A stretch of 64,000 bases of DNA from Tengunoibacter tsumagoiensis (GTDB lineage: Bacteria; Chloroflexota; Ktedonobacteria; Ktedonobacterales; Ktedonobacteraceae). The stretch lies in the NCBI RefSeq assembly GCF_003967535.1, contig NZ_BIFR01000001.1, positions 4,091,001 to 4,155,000 of the forward strand, written 5' to 3'. This document shows positions 1 through 8,340 of the stretch, piece by piece; positions within the stretch are counted from its first letter, which is position 1; every line of letters begins with the position of its first letter. The position numbers were made by a program, and so were the translations under genes. The notes beneath the pieces are model-generated. The model was given only the letters and a program-made list of their open reading frames with translations. It did no database searches and was not told the DNA's origin.

Positions 1-258
1 TCTCATAAAATTGAGGCTGAGGATGCTGGTCAATCGCAGACGCTTGTTCCACCTGTCTATCAGCGCCAGACTCTGCGCCAACAGTTTGAAAATTCACCGC
101 TGGCAATCTCGATCCTGTTCACTGGTGGTCTCTTCCTTGAGGTCCTTGGGGCAATCGTCCTGGCGACAACCCGCAGTGCGCCAACCGGGCTACCACTGAT
201 CTTCGCTGGACTTGTGGCGGTCACAGTCGCCTTTCTATTACGACGCCAGAAGAATTGA
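1..258 (+). CDS. C-terminal part of an unknown membrane protein (5' end outside window)
   Basis: An open frame runs from the first base to a TGA at 256-258 and gives the last 85 residues of a protein that begins upstream of the window. The first 30 residues are polar. They are followed by two hydrophobic stretches, about residues 33-55 and 62-80, separated by a short Thr/Arg/Ser/Pro loop. The protein ends in a basic RRQKN tail. This looks like the membrane end of a larger protein. I do not recognise the family and infer no function. Bases 259-528 hold no gene that I can see. Confidence 0.6.
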   Translation, partial: SHKIEAEDAGQSQTLVPPVYQRQTLRQQFENSPLAISILFTGGLFLEVLGAIVLATTRSAPTGLPLIFAGLVAVTVAFLLRRQKN

Positions 259-528
259 GCAGGTCCAGGGTAGACCCACTCGATCAAAAGACTGAATCAA
301 TACTATCAAGAGCATGATGAGCAGCAATGTTTAGCTGAGAATCATAAGGTGCTTTTTGCCAATCTTGCTTCACTATCACCTCATTCTATGAGACGTGGCC
401 TGTAAAACACTGCTATCATCTATAGTTGAAAAAACACCGTCTATATTCTATGCTGTAAAGAGAAATTTTTGTGCCAATACGTGTGCTATAGTGCACTCTA
501 GCTTCTTTATGCAGAGGATAGCAATAGA

Positions 529-1959
529 ATGACTCTATCAAATGAAGACAATAAAGCATCGCTGTACGATGATCAAGAAGTAATTATTGTTAGTCTCGAT
601 CCAGAGCCTCCACAGAAAAGAAAAAAGGTCAGAGACGGTGTGAGGCGGGCTCGCTGGATCATGGGGATACTGCTCCTCACAAGCGCTACACTTCTTCTTG
701 GCCTTCTGCTCCGGCCCAGGCTCCCTTTACCCTTTCAGCCCAATTCTTTACAACCCGGTCCTCTCTCTACAACCCAAACTGCCCAGAGCCAGCTATTCCC
801 TTATAGTAAGGATCTACTGTATCTCTTCTTTTTTTCAGGCTCAACCAATGGTCTGAGAAGTGGTACGCTTCGTGCCATCCAGCCTCTCACAGGGAAACAG
901 CTCTGGCAGTATGATAAACCAGTGCTCGGAACAGCCTTTTCACAACATGGCATTCTGTATTTTTCAACATCTGATGGCATCAATGCTCTGAGTGAAAACA
1001 AGCATACGCTCCTCTGGCATCAGAATATCCAGGCAGAGATCGCCTCGCTGACCGAGACAACCCTGACAGCCTCACGAGTAAAGTCCCCTGGACTGATCGT
1101 CATGAATCTGAGCGATGGCACGCCACTCTGGGATACATCTGCGACGATAGATAACACGATTCTCATCCCGGGCGGCTTCCAGCTGCTTGGAAATATCATG
1201 ATCCAAAGCGTTCAGCCAGGTTCTGATCAATGGTCGCAAAGGCATAACCAGGTGCTCTGGTCCTTCGATAACCAGATTATTTATACAGCCTCGGACAATT
1301 TTGGCCACTTACAAGCGCTACGAAGCAGCGATGGCACCACACTCTGGGAAAAGGACAATATTAAGTCCATCCTGGGCAGTACTCAGGGTATTCTCTATAC
1401 AACAAATCAGCAAGGCGAGAATACCTTATCAGCCCTTCGGAGTAGCGACGGGACCGTTCTCTGGCAGCAAACGGGACAACAATTCACATCTGGACTGGAT
1501 ATCAGGGATTCTATTCTCTATCTTCATGGCAACAACCACTTGATTACCGCTCTATCTGCTACGACAGGACAGATCTTCTGGCAGGCGACATTTCAAGGCA
1601 TTGTGCGACTGAACCAGAATGGCGTTACGTACCTGACTGGCGATAACAGCCTGTTGGCGATCCGCAATAGCGATGGCATGCAGCTCTGGCAGACAACCAT
1701 ACAAAATATCCTTGACCTGAGTATCAATGGCAGCTCTCTCTACACAGCTACGTCCTATAATGCTAGCCCACTAGAAGCATGGCAGCTTGATACAAACAGC
1801 GGAAAAGTTCTCTGGCATTATCAATTTCCTGAGCATCCTGAGTATCTCGGGCTCTGGCAGGACACCCTTTATCAGACCTCGCCAGATGGAAACACCATCA
1901 CTGCCATTCGCTTGAATGCACAGAAGGTTCTCTGGCAGTACAAGCGCCCTTCTACCTGA
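529..1959 (+). CDS. Membrane-anchored PQQ-like beta-propeller repeat protein
   Basis: A 476-residue protein. A charged N-terminal tail (about 1-42) leads to one membrane segment (about 43-62) and then a large outer domain. The outer domain repeats a blade pattern of about 40 residues ending in S/D-G-x-x-L-W, for example SSDGTTLW, SSDGTVLW and NSDGMQLW, with related G-K-x-L-W and G-Q-I-F-W forms. That is the signature of PQQ-like or BamB-like beta-propellers, which usually bind partners rather than catalyse when the quinone-site residues are absent. The single anchor and lack of a cleavable signal suggest a surface-facing scaffold or sensor. A purine-rich AGAGGA about ten bases before the ATG fits a ribosome site. 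It stands alone, followed by the etf operon promoter. The partner is unknown. Confidence 0.75.
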   Translation: MTLSNEDNKASLYDDQEVIIVSLDPEPPQKRKKVRDGVRRARWIMGILLLTSATLLLGLLLRPRLPLPFQPNSLQPGPLSTTQTAQSQLFPYSKDLLYLFFFSGSTNGLRSGTLRAIQPLTGKQLWQYDKPVLGTAFSQHGILYFSTSDGINALSENKHTLLWHQNIQAEIASLTETTLTASRVKSPGLIVMNLSDGTPLWDTSATIDNTILIPGGFQLLGNIMIQSVQPGSDQWSQRHNQVLWSFDNQIIYTASDNFGHLQALRSSDGTTLWEKDNIKSILGSTQGILYTTNQQGENTLSALRSSDGTVLWQQTGQQFTSGLDIRDSILYLHGNNHLITALSATTGQIFWQATFQGIVRLNQNGVTYLTGDNSLLAIRNSDGMQLWQTTIQNILDLSINGSSLYTATSYNASPLEAWQLDTNSGKVLWHYQFPEHPEYLGLWQDTLYQTSPDGNTITAIRLNAQKVLWQYKRPST

Positions 1960-1992
1960 CTCTGAGGCAAATGAAGTTGTTAGCTAGGTACG

Positions 1993-2022
1993 TTGACACT
2001 TTCTTTTTACGACAGGTACAAT
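1993..2022 (+). promoter_or_regulatory. Sigma-70-type promoter of the etfBA operon
   Basis: TTGACA at 1993-1998 and TACAAT at 2017-2022 are separated by 18 bases. The site lies about 80 bases before etfB and nothing else starts between them. The -35 is perfect and the -10 is a 5/6 match. Confidence 0.6.
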
Positions 2023-2105
2023 AAGATTGCTCGGGGAAACAATGTAGCTTCCCTTATCTCCTACGTCCCTTATATACTAGAAGACGGAAGACGAGGCGCA
2101 TGACG

Positions 2106-2891
2106 ATGAAGATTTTTGTTTGTATTAAGCAGGTTCCTGACCCCAATACGACGATCAATACACTCGATCCCACAACGAAACGACTTGTCCGCTCCAGCGT
2201 TTCTCTTGTCTTAGATCCAGGCGATGAAAGTACCATCTCAGCTGCACTCAAGCTACGCGATACGGTCGGTAACAGCGAAGTTGTCGCCCTTAGTATGGGG
2301 CCTGCCAGCGCTCAAGAGGCGATGCGCCGCTCTCTGGCCATGGGGGCAGATCGTGCGTTTCTGGTGACTGATCCCGCGCTCGCTGGCTCAGATGCGATTG
2401 CTACCGCCCGTGTTCTCGCGGCTGTCCTCAAAAAAGAGGGAGCCGATCTGATCTTCTGCTCAACGGAGAGTACCGATGGCTATACTGGCATGGTTCCTGG
2501 TGCCATTGCAGAATTTCTCTCGCTTCCCCAACTGACCTTCGCCCGTGAAATTCGCGTTGAGGGCTCCAAAGCTCTTATCAAACGCGTGATCCCGAAAGGC
2601 TATCAGACAGTTGAAAGTTCGCTCCCTGCCGTTGTGACGATTGCAAGCGGCTCGTATGAAGCGATCTACCCGACGATGAAAGGCATTATGGGAGCCAAAA
2701 AGAAGCCGTTTAGCCAGCTCAGTCTGGCCGATATTGGAGTCGATGCTTCCCTTGTGGGCGAGGCCGGGGCCCGCGAACGCGTTCTAACCATCGGTTCTGC
2801 GCAGGCTCGTGCCGCAGGCCAGATTATTAAAGATGATGGCAGCGCCGCTCAGCAGATTGCTGATTTTTTGCAGCGCTATCAATTGCTCTAG
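2106..2891 (+). CDS. etfB: Electron transfer flavoprotein subunit beta
   Basis: The beta subunit of the cytoplasmic ETF heterodimer, which takes electrons from acyl-CoA dehydrogenases and related flavoproteins. The protein opens with MKIFVCIKQVPDP, the classic ETF-beta N-terminus. It carries the adenine-nucleotide fold with a GADRAFLVTD segment and a STDGYTGMVPG loop. The conserved IKRVIPKGYQTVESSLPAVV block lies near residue 160-180. At about 261 residues it is full length. An upstream in-frame ATG at 2100 is only three bases from GAGG (2093-2096), whereas the ATG at 2106 is nine bases away, so I start at 2106. It is first in an operon with etfA and a membrane FeS protein. An acyl-CoA dehydrogenase at 44048 could feed it. 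Confidence 0.93.
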   Translation: MKIFVCIKQVPDPNTTINTLDPTTKRLVRSSVSLVLDPGDESTISAALKLRDTVGNSEVVALSMGPASAQEAMRRSLAMGADRAFLVTDPALAGSDAIATARVLAAVLKKEGADLIFCSTESTDGYTGMVPGAIAEFLSLPQLTFAREIRVEGSKALIKRVIPKGYQTVESSLPAVVTIASGSYEAIYPTMKGIMGAKKKPFSQLSLADIGVDASLVGEAGARERVLTIGSAQARAAGQIIKDDGSAAQQIADFLQRYQLL

Positions 2892-2930
2892 TCTGTCTAT
2901 CTCCTCTTTCACTCTTTATGCTAGCGCTTC

Positions 2931-2999
2931 CTATGCCAACGCCTGGCATAGATCAATGACGCTCACGCTAGACAATCTGGAAGCCTTCTGGCTTCTAGC
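2931..2999 (+). other. Two consecutive hairpins between etfB and etfA
   Basis: CTATGCCA (2931-2938) pairs perfectly with TGGCATAG (2944-2951) over a 5-base loop. Then GAAGCC (2980-2985) pairs with GGCTTC (2990-2995) over a 4-base loop, and outer GCTAG/CTAGC arms (2967-2971, 2995-2999) extend it. Neither is followed by a T run, so they look like mRNA-stability or processing structures within the operon rather than terminators. The role is inferred. Confidence 0.5.
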
Positions 3000-3016
3000 C
3001 TGGAAGGAGTTCTCAT

Positions 3017-3979
3017 ATGCCACAGACAATCTGGGTGCTGGTCGAACTAGAAGATGGCCAGCCCGTCCGCTCTTCACTTGAAGTTCTTGGCAAAGCTGCC
3101 AGACTTGGCCGCGCCGAGGCTCTTGTCTTTGGTGCTTCTGCCGCTGAAGTTGCCCCTACGTTGGGACGCTATGGCGCAGAAAAGGTCTTTGTTCACACCG
3201 ATTCTACCTACGATACCTATCTGACTCTTCCGGCTGTAGCAACACTGCACTCACTCATTCAAGAGCACAAACCCTCTCTCTTGCTGCTGCCCACAACCTA
3301 TGCTTTACGTGATATTGCCGCTCGCCTGAGTGTACGCAGTACTGTTGGCTTAATTACCGATGCGACAGACCTGGCGTTTACTGCTGATGGCTTACAAGTA
3401 ACGGTTCCCTGGGGTGGTGAGACCGTTGTTACTGCCACTCTACCAGCACAGACTGGCATTGTGTTGACGCGCCCTAAAGCCTTCACAATCGAAAACTATG
3501 CCGATCGCACACCGGATATCGTGACGTTATCCCATACGCTTGCACCAGAAACTCAGACGATCAAGATCCTGGAGACGGTCGAAGAGCAGACTGAAGGGCC
3601 CGATCTTGAAGATGCGCCTGTGGTCGTCAGTGGTGGCCGTGGGCTGGGCAAAGCCGAGAATTTTAAGCTCGTTGAGGATCTGGCAACGCTCCTGGATGGC
3701 GCTCCAGGTGCAACACGAGCGATTGTGGATGCTGGCTGGCTCCCCTATAGCTATCAAGTTGGTCAGACCGGTAAGACGGTGAAACCAACGCTCTATATCG
3801 CCTGTGGTATCAGTGGAGCGATTCAACATCTCGCCGGGATGAAAGGCTCAAAATATATTGTCGCCATCAATAAAGATGAACATGCTCCGATCTTCTCTGT
3901 TGCCGATCTCGGCATCGTCGGAGATGCGCTCACGGTTCTTCCAAAGCTAACCGAAGAAGTGAAACGTCGTAAAGCCTGA
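3017..3979 (+). CDS. etfA: Electron transfer flavoprotein subunit alpha
   Basis: The FAD-binding partner of etfB, 320 residues. The C-terminal half carries the ETF-alpha signature: VVSGGRGLG near residue 200, a [16 protein letters not shown] stretch, and the diagnostic [13 protein letters not shown] followed by a VAIN motif near residues 255-290. These form the FAD pocket. The N-terminal half is the shared nucleotide-binding-like fold. A strong GGAAGGAG (3002-3009) sits seven bases before the ATG. It lies 125 bases after etfB with two hairpins between them, and about 80 bases before the oxidoreductase that should accept its electrons. Length and motifs are normal. Confidence 0.95.
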   Translation: MPQTIWVLVELEDGQPVRSSLEVLGKAARLGRAEALVFGASAAEVAPTLGRYGAEKVFVHTDSTYDTYLTLPAVATLHSLIQEHKPSLLLLPTTYALRDIAARLSVRSTVGLITDATDLAFTADGLQVTVPWGGETVVTATLPAQTGIVLTRPKAFTIENYADRTPDIVTLSHTLAPETQTIKILETVEEQTEGPDLEDAPVVVSGGRGLGKAENFKLVEDLATLLDGAPGATRAIVDAGWLPYSYQVGQTGKTVKPTLYIACGISGAIQHLAGMKGSKYIVAINKDEHAPIFSVADLGIVGDALTVLPKLTEEVKRRKA

Positions 3980-4048
3980 ACCACTCACTCTGTCAATGTT
4001 CCTCCCTATGCCTGAAGGCAGGGGTTCCTGATCATGCGATTTAAAGAT

Positions 4049-4055
4049 GGAGGTG
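4049..4055 (+). promoter_or_regulatory. Ribosome binding site fixing the start of the FeS oxidoreductase
   Basis: GGAGGTG ends six bases before the ATG at 4062. The longer frame would start at 4047, overlapping this site, so the 4062 start is preferred. Confidence 0.75.
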
Positions 4056-4061
4056 TACATT

Positions 4062-6179
4062 ATGACCCCCCCTGCAATCTCGCCCACCGGAGGATGGCTC
4101 GGCACGACGCTCTTTGTGCTCCTGTTTCTGGCCGCCCTGGTGCTCTTTGGCATTCGGGCTGGCCGACTGATTACTTTGCTGCAAAAAGCACAGCCGGAGA
4201 ACCGCACCGATCATATGGGGCGGCGCGTCGGTGAGTTCTTTAAAGTTGTGCTGGGGCAGAGTGGCGTTCTCCGAGATCCTATCCCCGGCCTGGCTCATTT
4301 CTTTACGTTCTGGGGTTTTATCATTATTCAGTTTGGCCTGCTCAATCTGCTCCTGGGCGCTTTCAATGGTTCGCTCCCCTGGATTGGCGAGAGCCGCGCG
4401 TTTGCGACACTCCTGGATGTGTTTGTCGCTCTGGTACTTGTCTCGCTCATCGTTTTTGCGATTCGTCGAGGTATTGTGCGCCCTAAGCAGCTCACGAGTA
4501 AGCTCCATGGTCCCTGGGATGGCTTTATTATCCTTGGCCTCATCTTCCTGGTCATTCTCACACTTGCGCTTGTGGAGGGCTTTGAATATGCGGCCAGCAA
4601 TGGAACCGCCTGGACTCCGATTGGAGCCCTTGTTGGCAGTCTCTTTCAACCGGCTGGCACGACCTTTAACACTGGAGCATATCGTACTTTCTGGTGGCTC
4701 CATATCCTTACAGTGCTTGGCTTCTTGATCTATCTGCCACGCTCAAAACATCTGCACCTGCTGGCAACGCCATTTAACGTCTTCTTCCGTAGCTATAAGC
4801 CGAAGGGAGAGCTCCCCGCCATTGAGAATCTGGAGGAGCGAGAGGACTATGGCGTCTCTAAGGTTGAACAATTCACCTGGAAGGATCTATTAGATGGCTA
4901 TGCCTGTACAGAATGTGGACGCTGCAATACGGTCTGCCCTGCCAGTGCCACAGGCAAGCCTCTCTATCCAAAAGAGATTATCCTGGGAGTAAAAGAGGCT
5001 CTGTTTGTCAGAAGCGGAGAGATTCTCGGCAAGGATTCGCTGTACAATAAGCTTGGAGTCGCTGGCATTCGTGCCGATAAGACGCCTGAAGAGAAGGCGG
5101 ACCATTTCGAGCCTATGGTCGGCGGCATTATCAGCAAAGAGGCGCTCTGGTCCTGCACAACCTGTATGGCCTGTATGGAGGTCTGCCCGGTTGAAATCGA
5201 ACATGTGCCAAAAATTGTCGATATGCGCCGCTCACTCGTCATGGAAGAGAGCGATTTCCCACCCGAGGTCACCTCGCTCTTCAATAATATTGAGCGCAAT
5301 GGAAATCCCTGGGAGATCAATAATGACAAACGAGCAGAGTGGGCTGCCAGCCTGAATATCCCCCTGCTGGCGGAGAAGCCCGATGCGGATGTGCTCTACT
5401 GGGTGGGCTGCATGGGCTCGTTTGATCGCCGTAATCAGCAGATTGCCACCTCTGTGGCAAAGGTCTTGCAGGCTGCACAGATCGATTTTGCGATTCTCGG
5501 ACCCGAAGAGACCTGCACTGGCGATCCTGCTCGCCGTATTGGCAACGAGTACCTCTGGCAGATGCAGGCTCAACAGAACGTGGAGACCTTGAATAGCTAT
5601 GGTTTTCATCGCTCCCAACCTGCAACACAGGGACAGGAAAACCAGGCGATCGCAACGAAACATCGCACGATTCTGACCGCCTGCCCCCACTGCTTCAACA
5701 CGATTAAAAATGAGTATCCACAGGTGGGTGGCGATTATGAGGTCGTCCATCATACGGTCTTCATTGATACGTTGCTGGCCAATGAGAAGCTCAAACTGCC
5801 CGAGGGCTTTGATACACGAAAGCTCACTTATCACGATCCCTGCTATGTTGGACGCTATAACGACGTCTATAATGAGCCGCGCCGTGTGCTCAACGTGCTC
5901 AATAGCAATGGAGTCACAGAGATGCGCCGCAACCAGAATAAGAGCTTCTGTTGCGGTGGCGGCGGCGGTCGCGTCTGGATGGAGGAGAAGATCGGCAAAC
6001 GTATCAATCAGACTCGTGTCAACGAGGCCCTGGAGACAAATGCTGAAGTCATGGCTGCCGCCTGTCCTTTCTGCATTACAATGTTTGAAGACGGTATTAA
6101 AGGGGTCGAGGCTGAAGAAAAGATGAAGGTTGAGGATATCTCAGAGATCCTTGCCCGCGCTCTTGAAGCAAAAGCCTGA
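4062..6179 (+). CDS. Membrane-bound FeS oxidoreductase, likely ETF:(mena)quinone oxidoreductase
   Basis: A 705-residue fusion. Residues 1-235 form a nitrate-reductase-gamma-like membrane domain of about five or six helices with several His residues suitable for heme b. Next is a 4Fe-4S ferredoxin-like domain with CTECGRCNTVCP near residue 282 and CTTCMACMEVCP near 365. Then come two CCG (DUF224) domains: first the segment with CMGS near 450 and ACPHC, then DPCYVGR, CCGGGGGR near 630 and ACPFC. This arrangement matches the membrane FeS oxidoreductases proposed to pass electrons from EtfAB to menaquinone (EMO), first recognised in syntrophic fatty-acid oxidisers. Placement directly after etfBA supports that role here. 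The exact quinone is inference. Heterodisulfide-reductase D-like function is the alternative but less likely. Confidence 0.85.
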   Translation: MTPPAISPTGGWLGTTLFVLLFLAALVLFGIRAGRLITLLQKAQPENRTDHMGRRVGEFFKVVLGQSGVLRDPIPGLAHFFTFWGFIIIQFGLLNLLLGAFNGSLPWIGESRAFATLLDVFVALVLVSLIVFAIRRGIVRPKQLTSKLHGPWDGFIILGLIFLVILTLALVEGFEYAASNGTAWTPIGALVGSLFQPAGTTFNTGAYRTFWWLHILTVLGFLIYLPRSKHLHLLATPFNVFFRSYKPKGELPAIENLEEREDYGVSKVEQFTWKDLLDGYACTECGRCNTVCPASATGKPLYPKEIILGVKEALFVRSGEILGKDSLYNKLGVAGIRADKTPEEKADHFEPMVGGIISKEALWSCTTCMACMEVCPVEIEHVPKIVDMRRSLVMEESDFPPEVTSLFNNIERNGNPWEINNDKRAEWAASLNIPLLAEKPDADVLYWVGCMGSFDRRNQQIATSVAKVLQAAQIDFAILGPEETCTGDPARRIGNEYLWQMQAQQNVETLNSYGFHRSQPATQGQENQAIATKHRTILTACPHCFNTIKNEYPQVGGDYEVVHHTVFIDTLLANEKLKLPEGFDTRKLTYHDPCYVGRYNDVYNEPRRVLNVLNSNGVTEMRRNQNKSFCCGGGGGRVWMEEKIGKRINQTRVNEALETNAEVMAAACPFCITMFEDGIKGVEAEEKMKVEDISEILARALEAKA

Positions 6180-6203
6180 TACGTTCCTGATACATGGAAG
6201 ATG

Positions 6204-6605
6204 CTATTGGCGGGCATGGAACTGTAGCATGCCCGCCTGCCTCTCCACTTCTTGATAGATCTCTTCCAGGCTCGCTCCCATCTGATGAGCTTTGACCAAT
6301 AACTCATGCACTGCAACCCCTAAGTTACGAGCCCTCTCCTCAGGCATCATTACTGGCGGATGTGCTGCCACCATCACCCCTCGCCGTGGCACCGTCGTGA
6401 TCCAATGACCCTGTTCCAGTTCACTATACGCACGAACAACTGTATTTGGGGCCACCCCAAGATCTCTCCCCAACTGTCTGACAGATGGTAAGAAATCTCC
6501 TGCGACTAATCGACCCGACGCTATCAATGACTGGATCTGCAAACGAATCTGCTCATATGGTGGAACAGGACTCGCTTGATTGAGCATGAGCAGAGGAGCT
6601 TCCAT
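6204..6605 (-). CDS. GntR-family transcriptional regulator, YtrA-like short type
   Basis: A 133-residue regulator. The winged helix spans about residues 13-78, with PPYEQIRLQIQSLI, then LPSVRQLGRDLGVAPNTVVRAYSELE and a GVMVA wing. There is only a short helical C-terminal tail of about 45 residues (HELLVKAHQMGASLEEI). The lack of an effector domain is typical of the YtrA subfamily, which usually represses its own transport or membrane operon. It lies 53 bases after the membrane gene at 6659-7681 on the same strand, so the two are probably cotranscribed. Two matched inverted repeats at the operon promoter (7732-7763 and 7782-7807) are its likely binding sites. No strong ribosome site precedes the first ATG; an internal Met at codon 7 is possible. 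Confidence 0.88.
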   Translation of the reverse strand: MEAPLLMLNQASPVPPYEQIRLQIQSLIASGRLVAGDFLPSVRQLGRDLGVAPNTVVRAYSELEQGHWITTVPRRGVMVAAHPPVMMPEERARNLGVAVHELLVKAHQMGASLEEIYQEVERQAGMLQFHARQ

Positions 6606-6658
6606 AAACTATTCGTCTTTCTTGTTCCAAACTAGTAACCAATAACTCTCCCTTCATT

Positions 6659-7681
6659 TTACATTGTCTTTACTCTGCCCTGCCATGGCCAGCCCGTCAA
6701 ACGCCCACCCAGACGTCCTTGTAGCGCAGGCCCTAACAAACCAATGGCTTGAACTAGCATAAACAGCATTGAAACACTATCGCTTAACCAGAGGAAGGGT
6801 CTGTTCCCAGTGACCCAATAATGTGATAACCAGGCCGCCCTTATAAGCAGATCACTCTGTAAAAAACCCAGTTCACTCATAGCCACAAGCCCGAAACACT
6901 GGATCAGCACAATACAAACAGCACGTAACATCGTATCAACTCTTCGAGAAATGATCGGATCTTCGGTGATATACAATCGTGAAAAGGCAGTCATCCGCAT
7001 AAGCAAACATTCAAGTAAGAAGTAGATGACAGCCATAATCAGTGGCAGGATGCCCCAGATCCATGGAGTTCTGGGTAAAACTACCTGGTAAAGATTGATC
7101 ACCTCTAAATCAAGAACCGGAGCAACATGCGGAGCAAACACTATGGTCTCAATGAGCAACACAACAATGAACATTAAAGGGAGCCAACGAAGAAATGGAT
7201 GACGATAATCTGAGATTTTACGCTGCTGCACATCAGCATAGGTGGTGCGGCGTTTGATCTGTGTATGCAGATACCAGACGCCATAAAATGTACCCAGACC
7301 AAGCCCAAGCATCATACTGAAGTAGAGCTCTGCAATTGGAAAAGGAATTTGCACCGTTCTCGTTACAAGCCAGATAACCACAATGGTAACGATGTCTACT
7401 AGCAAAAGACAAATGCTGGCCCCAAACAATGAACAGGACAGGACGAAATTCCAGGTATTTTGAATATCCTTCAATACCCAAACTGGCAGATCTACATCTC
7501 CAATCACGTTCCATTCGCTCGTCGGCTCTTCTTTAAGTTTTGTCCCCAAAATGTTCCATCTTACCAGTTGCTTATGCCAACCAGCATATTCCATTGATAC
7601 TCCACGTAGACGTAAGGCTACCCCCCCTAAAAACAAGAGGCTTATCAGAAAAATCCCCATAAGTAGCGCGAAAACATTCAT
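6659..7681 (-). CDS. Polytopic membrane protein of unknown function
   Basis: A 340-residue protein with about seven or eight predicted membrane helices, near residues 5-25, 80-108 (long, possibly two), 118-140, 168-190, 208-230, 252-275 and 302-322. A cytosolic-looking basic loop of the type TQIKRRTTYADVQQRK lies mid-protein. I recognise no catalytic or transport signature. The start has AAGGA about nine bases upstream on the minus strand. It leads a two-gene operon with the YtrA-like repressor. YtrA-type repressors usually control ABC transporters, but no ATPase is present here. It could be a permease-like or stress-induced membrane protein; function is unknown. Confidence 0.75.
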   Translation of the reverse strand: MNVFALLMGIFLISLLFLGGVALRLRGVSMEYAGWHKQLVRWNILGTKLKEEPTSEWNVIGDVDLPVWVLKDIQNTWNFVLSCSLFGASICLLLVDIVTIVVIWLVTRTVQIPFPIAELYFSMMLGLGLGTFYGVWYLHTQIKRRTTYADVQQRKISDYRHPFLRWLPLMFIVVLLIETIVFAPHVAPVLDLEVINLYQVVLPRTPWIWGILPLIMAVIYFLLECLLMRMTAFSRLYITEDPIISRRVDTMLRAVCIVLIQCFGLVAMSELGFLQSDLLIRAAWLSHYWVTGNRPFLWLSDSVSMLFMLVQAIGLLGPALQGRLGGRLTGWPWQGRVKTM

Positions 7682-7731
7682 TCTAACACGTCCTTACTGG
7701 CTGCATCACAGCTTCCTGCTTCTCGGCATTT

Positions 7732-7763
7732 TATATCTGTATCACCTGAGTGATACAGATATA
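7732..7763. promoter_or_regulatory. Operator 1: perfect 14-bp inverted repeat
   Basis: TATATCTGTATCAC and GTGATACAGATATA are exact reverse complements around a CTGA spacer. The repeat overlaps the -10 and the start-site side of the minus-strand promoter of the membrane-protein/GntR operon. The GTAT...ATAC core fits GntR-family operators. Confidence 0.75.
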
Positions 7764-7792
7764 GTATAGTCCAGATAGGGCATCTGTGTCAA
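7763..7792 (-). promoter_or_regulatory. Promoter of the membrane-protein/GntR operon
   Basis: Read on the minus strand, TTGACA (7792-7787) and TATACT (7768-7763) are separated by 18 bases. The -35 is perfect and the -10 is near perfect. Both hexamers are overlapped by inverted repeats, a repression layout. The ATG at 7681 lies about 75 bases downstream. Confidence 0.72.
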
Positions 7793-7807
7793 TTAGTTGA
7801 TACAGAT
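7782..7807. promoter_or_regulatory. Operator 2: near-perfect inverted repeat
   Basis: ATCTGTGTCAA and TTGATACAGAT are complementary except for one G:T position, around a TTAG spacer. The half-site is the same as in operator 1. The two centres are 47 bp apart, and this copy covers the -35. Confidence 0.7.
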
Positions 7808-7921
7808 CTGGGTACAATTCACCTGTTTGTGCCCCCTCTTTTCTTGATTGTCATCGAAATAGACAAGTAAATAGATGCAACTATTTCAAGGTGGTCTCTT
7901 TCCTCTCAATGATGGTCACTC

Positions 7922-8020
7922 CTCAATGGGAAACGGAAAACGGGAACAGAAGCTATGGTGGGGCTGGCATAGCAGAATGGGACGTTTTGGCAGGAGGCAA
8001 GCTACCTGCCCTACTTGTCT
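7922..8020. repeat. 99-bp direct repeat, copy 1 (left of IS110)
   Basis: This segment matches 9815-9913 with four mismatches in 99 positions (about 96% identity), in the same orientation. It begins CTCAATGGGAAACGG and ends ACTTGTCT. The flanking bases differ, except for a related CTCTTTCCTCT just upstream. A short open frame across it (7875-8063) shows no protein-like pattern. The two copies bracket the IS110 gene. Confidence 0.85.
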
Positions 8021-8111
8021 TGTTTATGATGCTCTATTTCAGGCACAAAACAATGTAAAGTAGATACCGTCTTGATTGTCAAGAGGAAACGTGACCAATT
8101 TTTCTTGTTGA

Positions 8112-8249
8112 CCTGTTTTTCCTTCGTTTCTGACAGGCTGAAAGCCTAACCGAAGCCCGCAACTGGCGTCAAGGCCACTGCGTTTTCCCTTGACACCAGC
8201 TGCGGCTTCGGTTGACCATTGCCTGCCTCAGAAACGAAAGAAAAACAGG
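8112..8249. repeat. 138-bp imperfect foldback
   Basis: Arms of about 63 bases face each other across a loop of about 12 bases. The outer ends CCTGTTTTTC...TTCGTTTCTGA and their complement match almost perfectly. The middle differs. The inner AACCGAAGCC and the GTCAAGG tip match again. It lies just beyond the 3' end of the IS110 transposase. It could belong to the insertion element's end, be a separate miniature element, or make a structured RNA. Confidence 0.7.
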
Positions 8250-8273
8250 CCTGCTGGAGCCCACACCGATGTG

Positions 8274-8302
8274 CAAGAGCGTCGAAAACCACGACGCTCT
8301 TG
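8274..8302. other. Perfect 11-bp hairpin downstream of the transposase
   Basis: CAAGAGCGTCG (8274-8284) pairs exactly with CGACGCTCTTG (8292-8302) over a 7-base loop, 38 bases past the transposase stop. No T run follows in either direction, so it is not a standard terminator. It may mark the element's right-end structure. Confidence 0.55.
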
Positions 8303-8340
8303 TTGAGCAATACGAGGAACGATGTGCCTGGATCGAGCTG

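Noticed and set aside
4041..4703. 220-codon minus-strand frame opposite the FeS oxidoreductase
   Set aside because: Low-complexity charged composition that mirrors codons for membrane helices on the other strand.
5232..5834. 200-codon minus-strand frame opposite the FeS oxidoreductase
   Set aside because: Shadow of conserved CCG-domain coding sequence; no family features.
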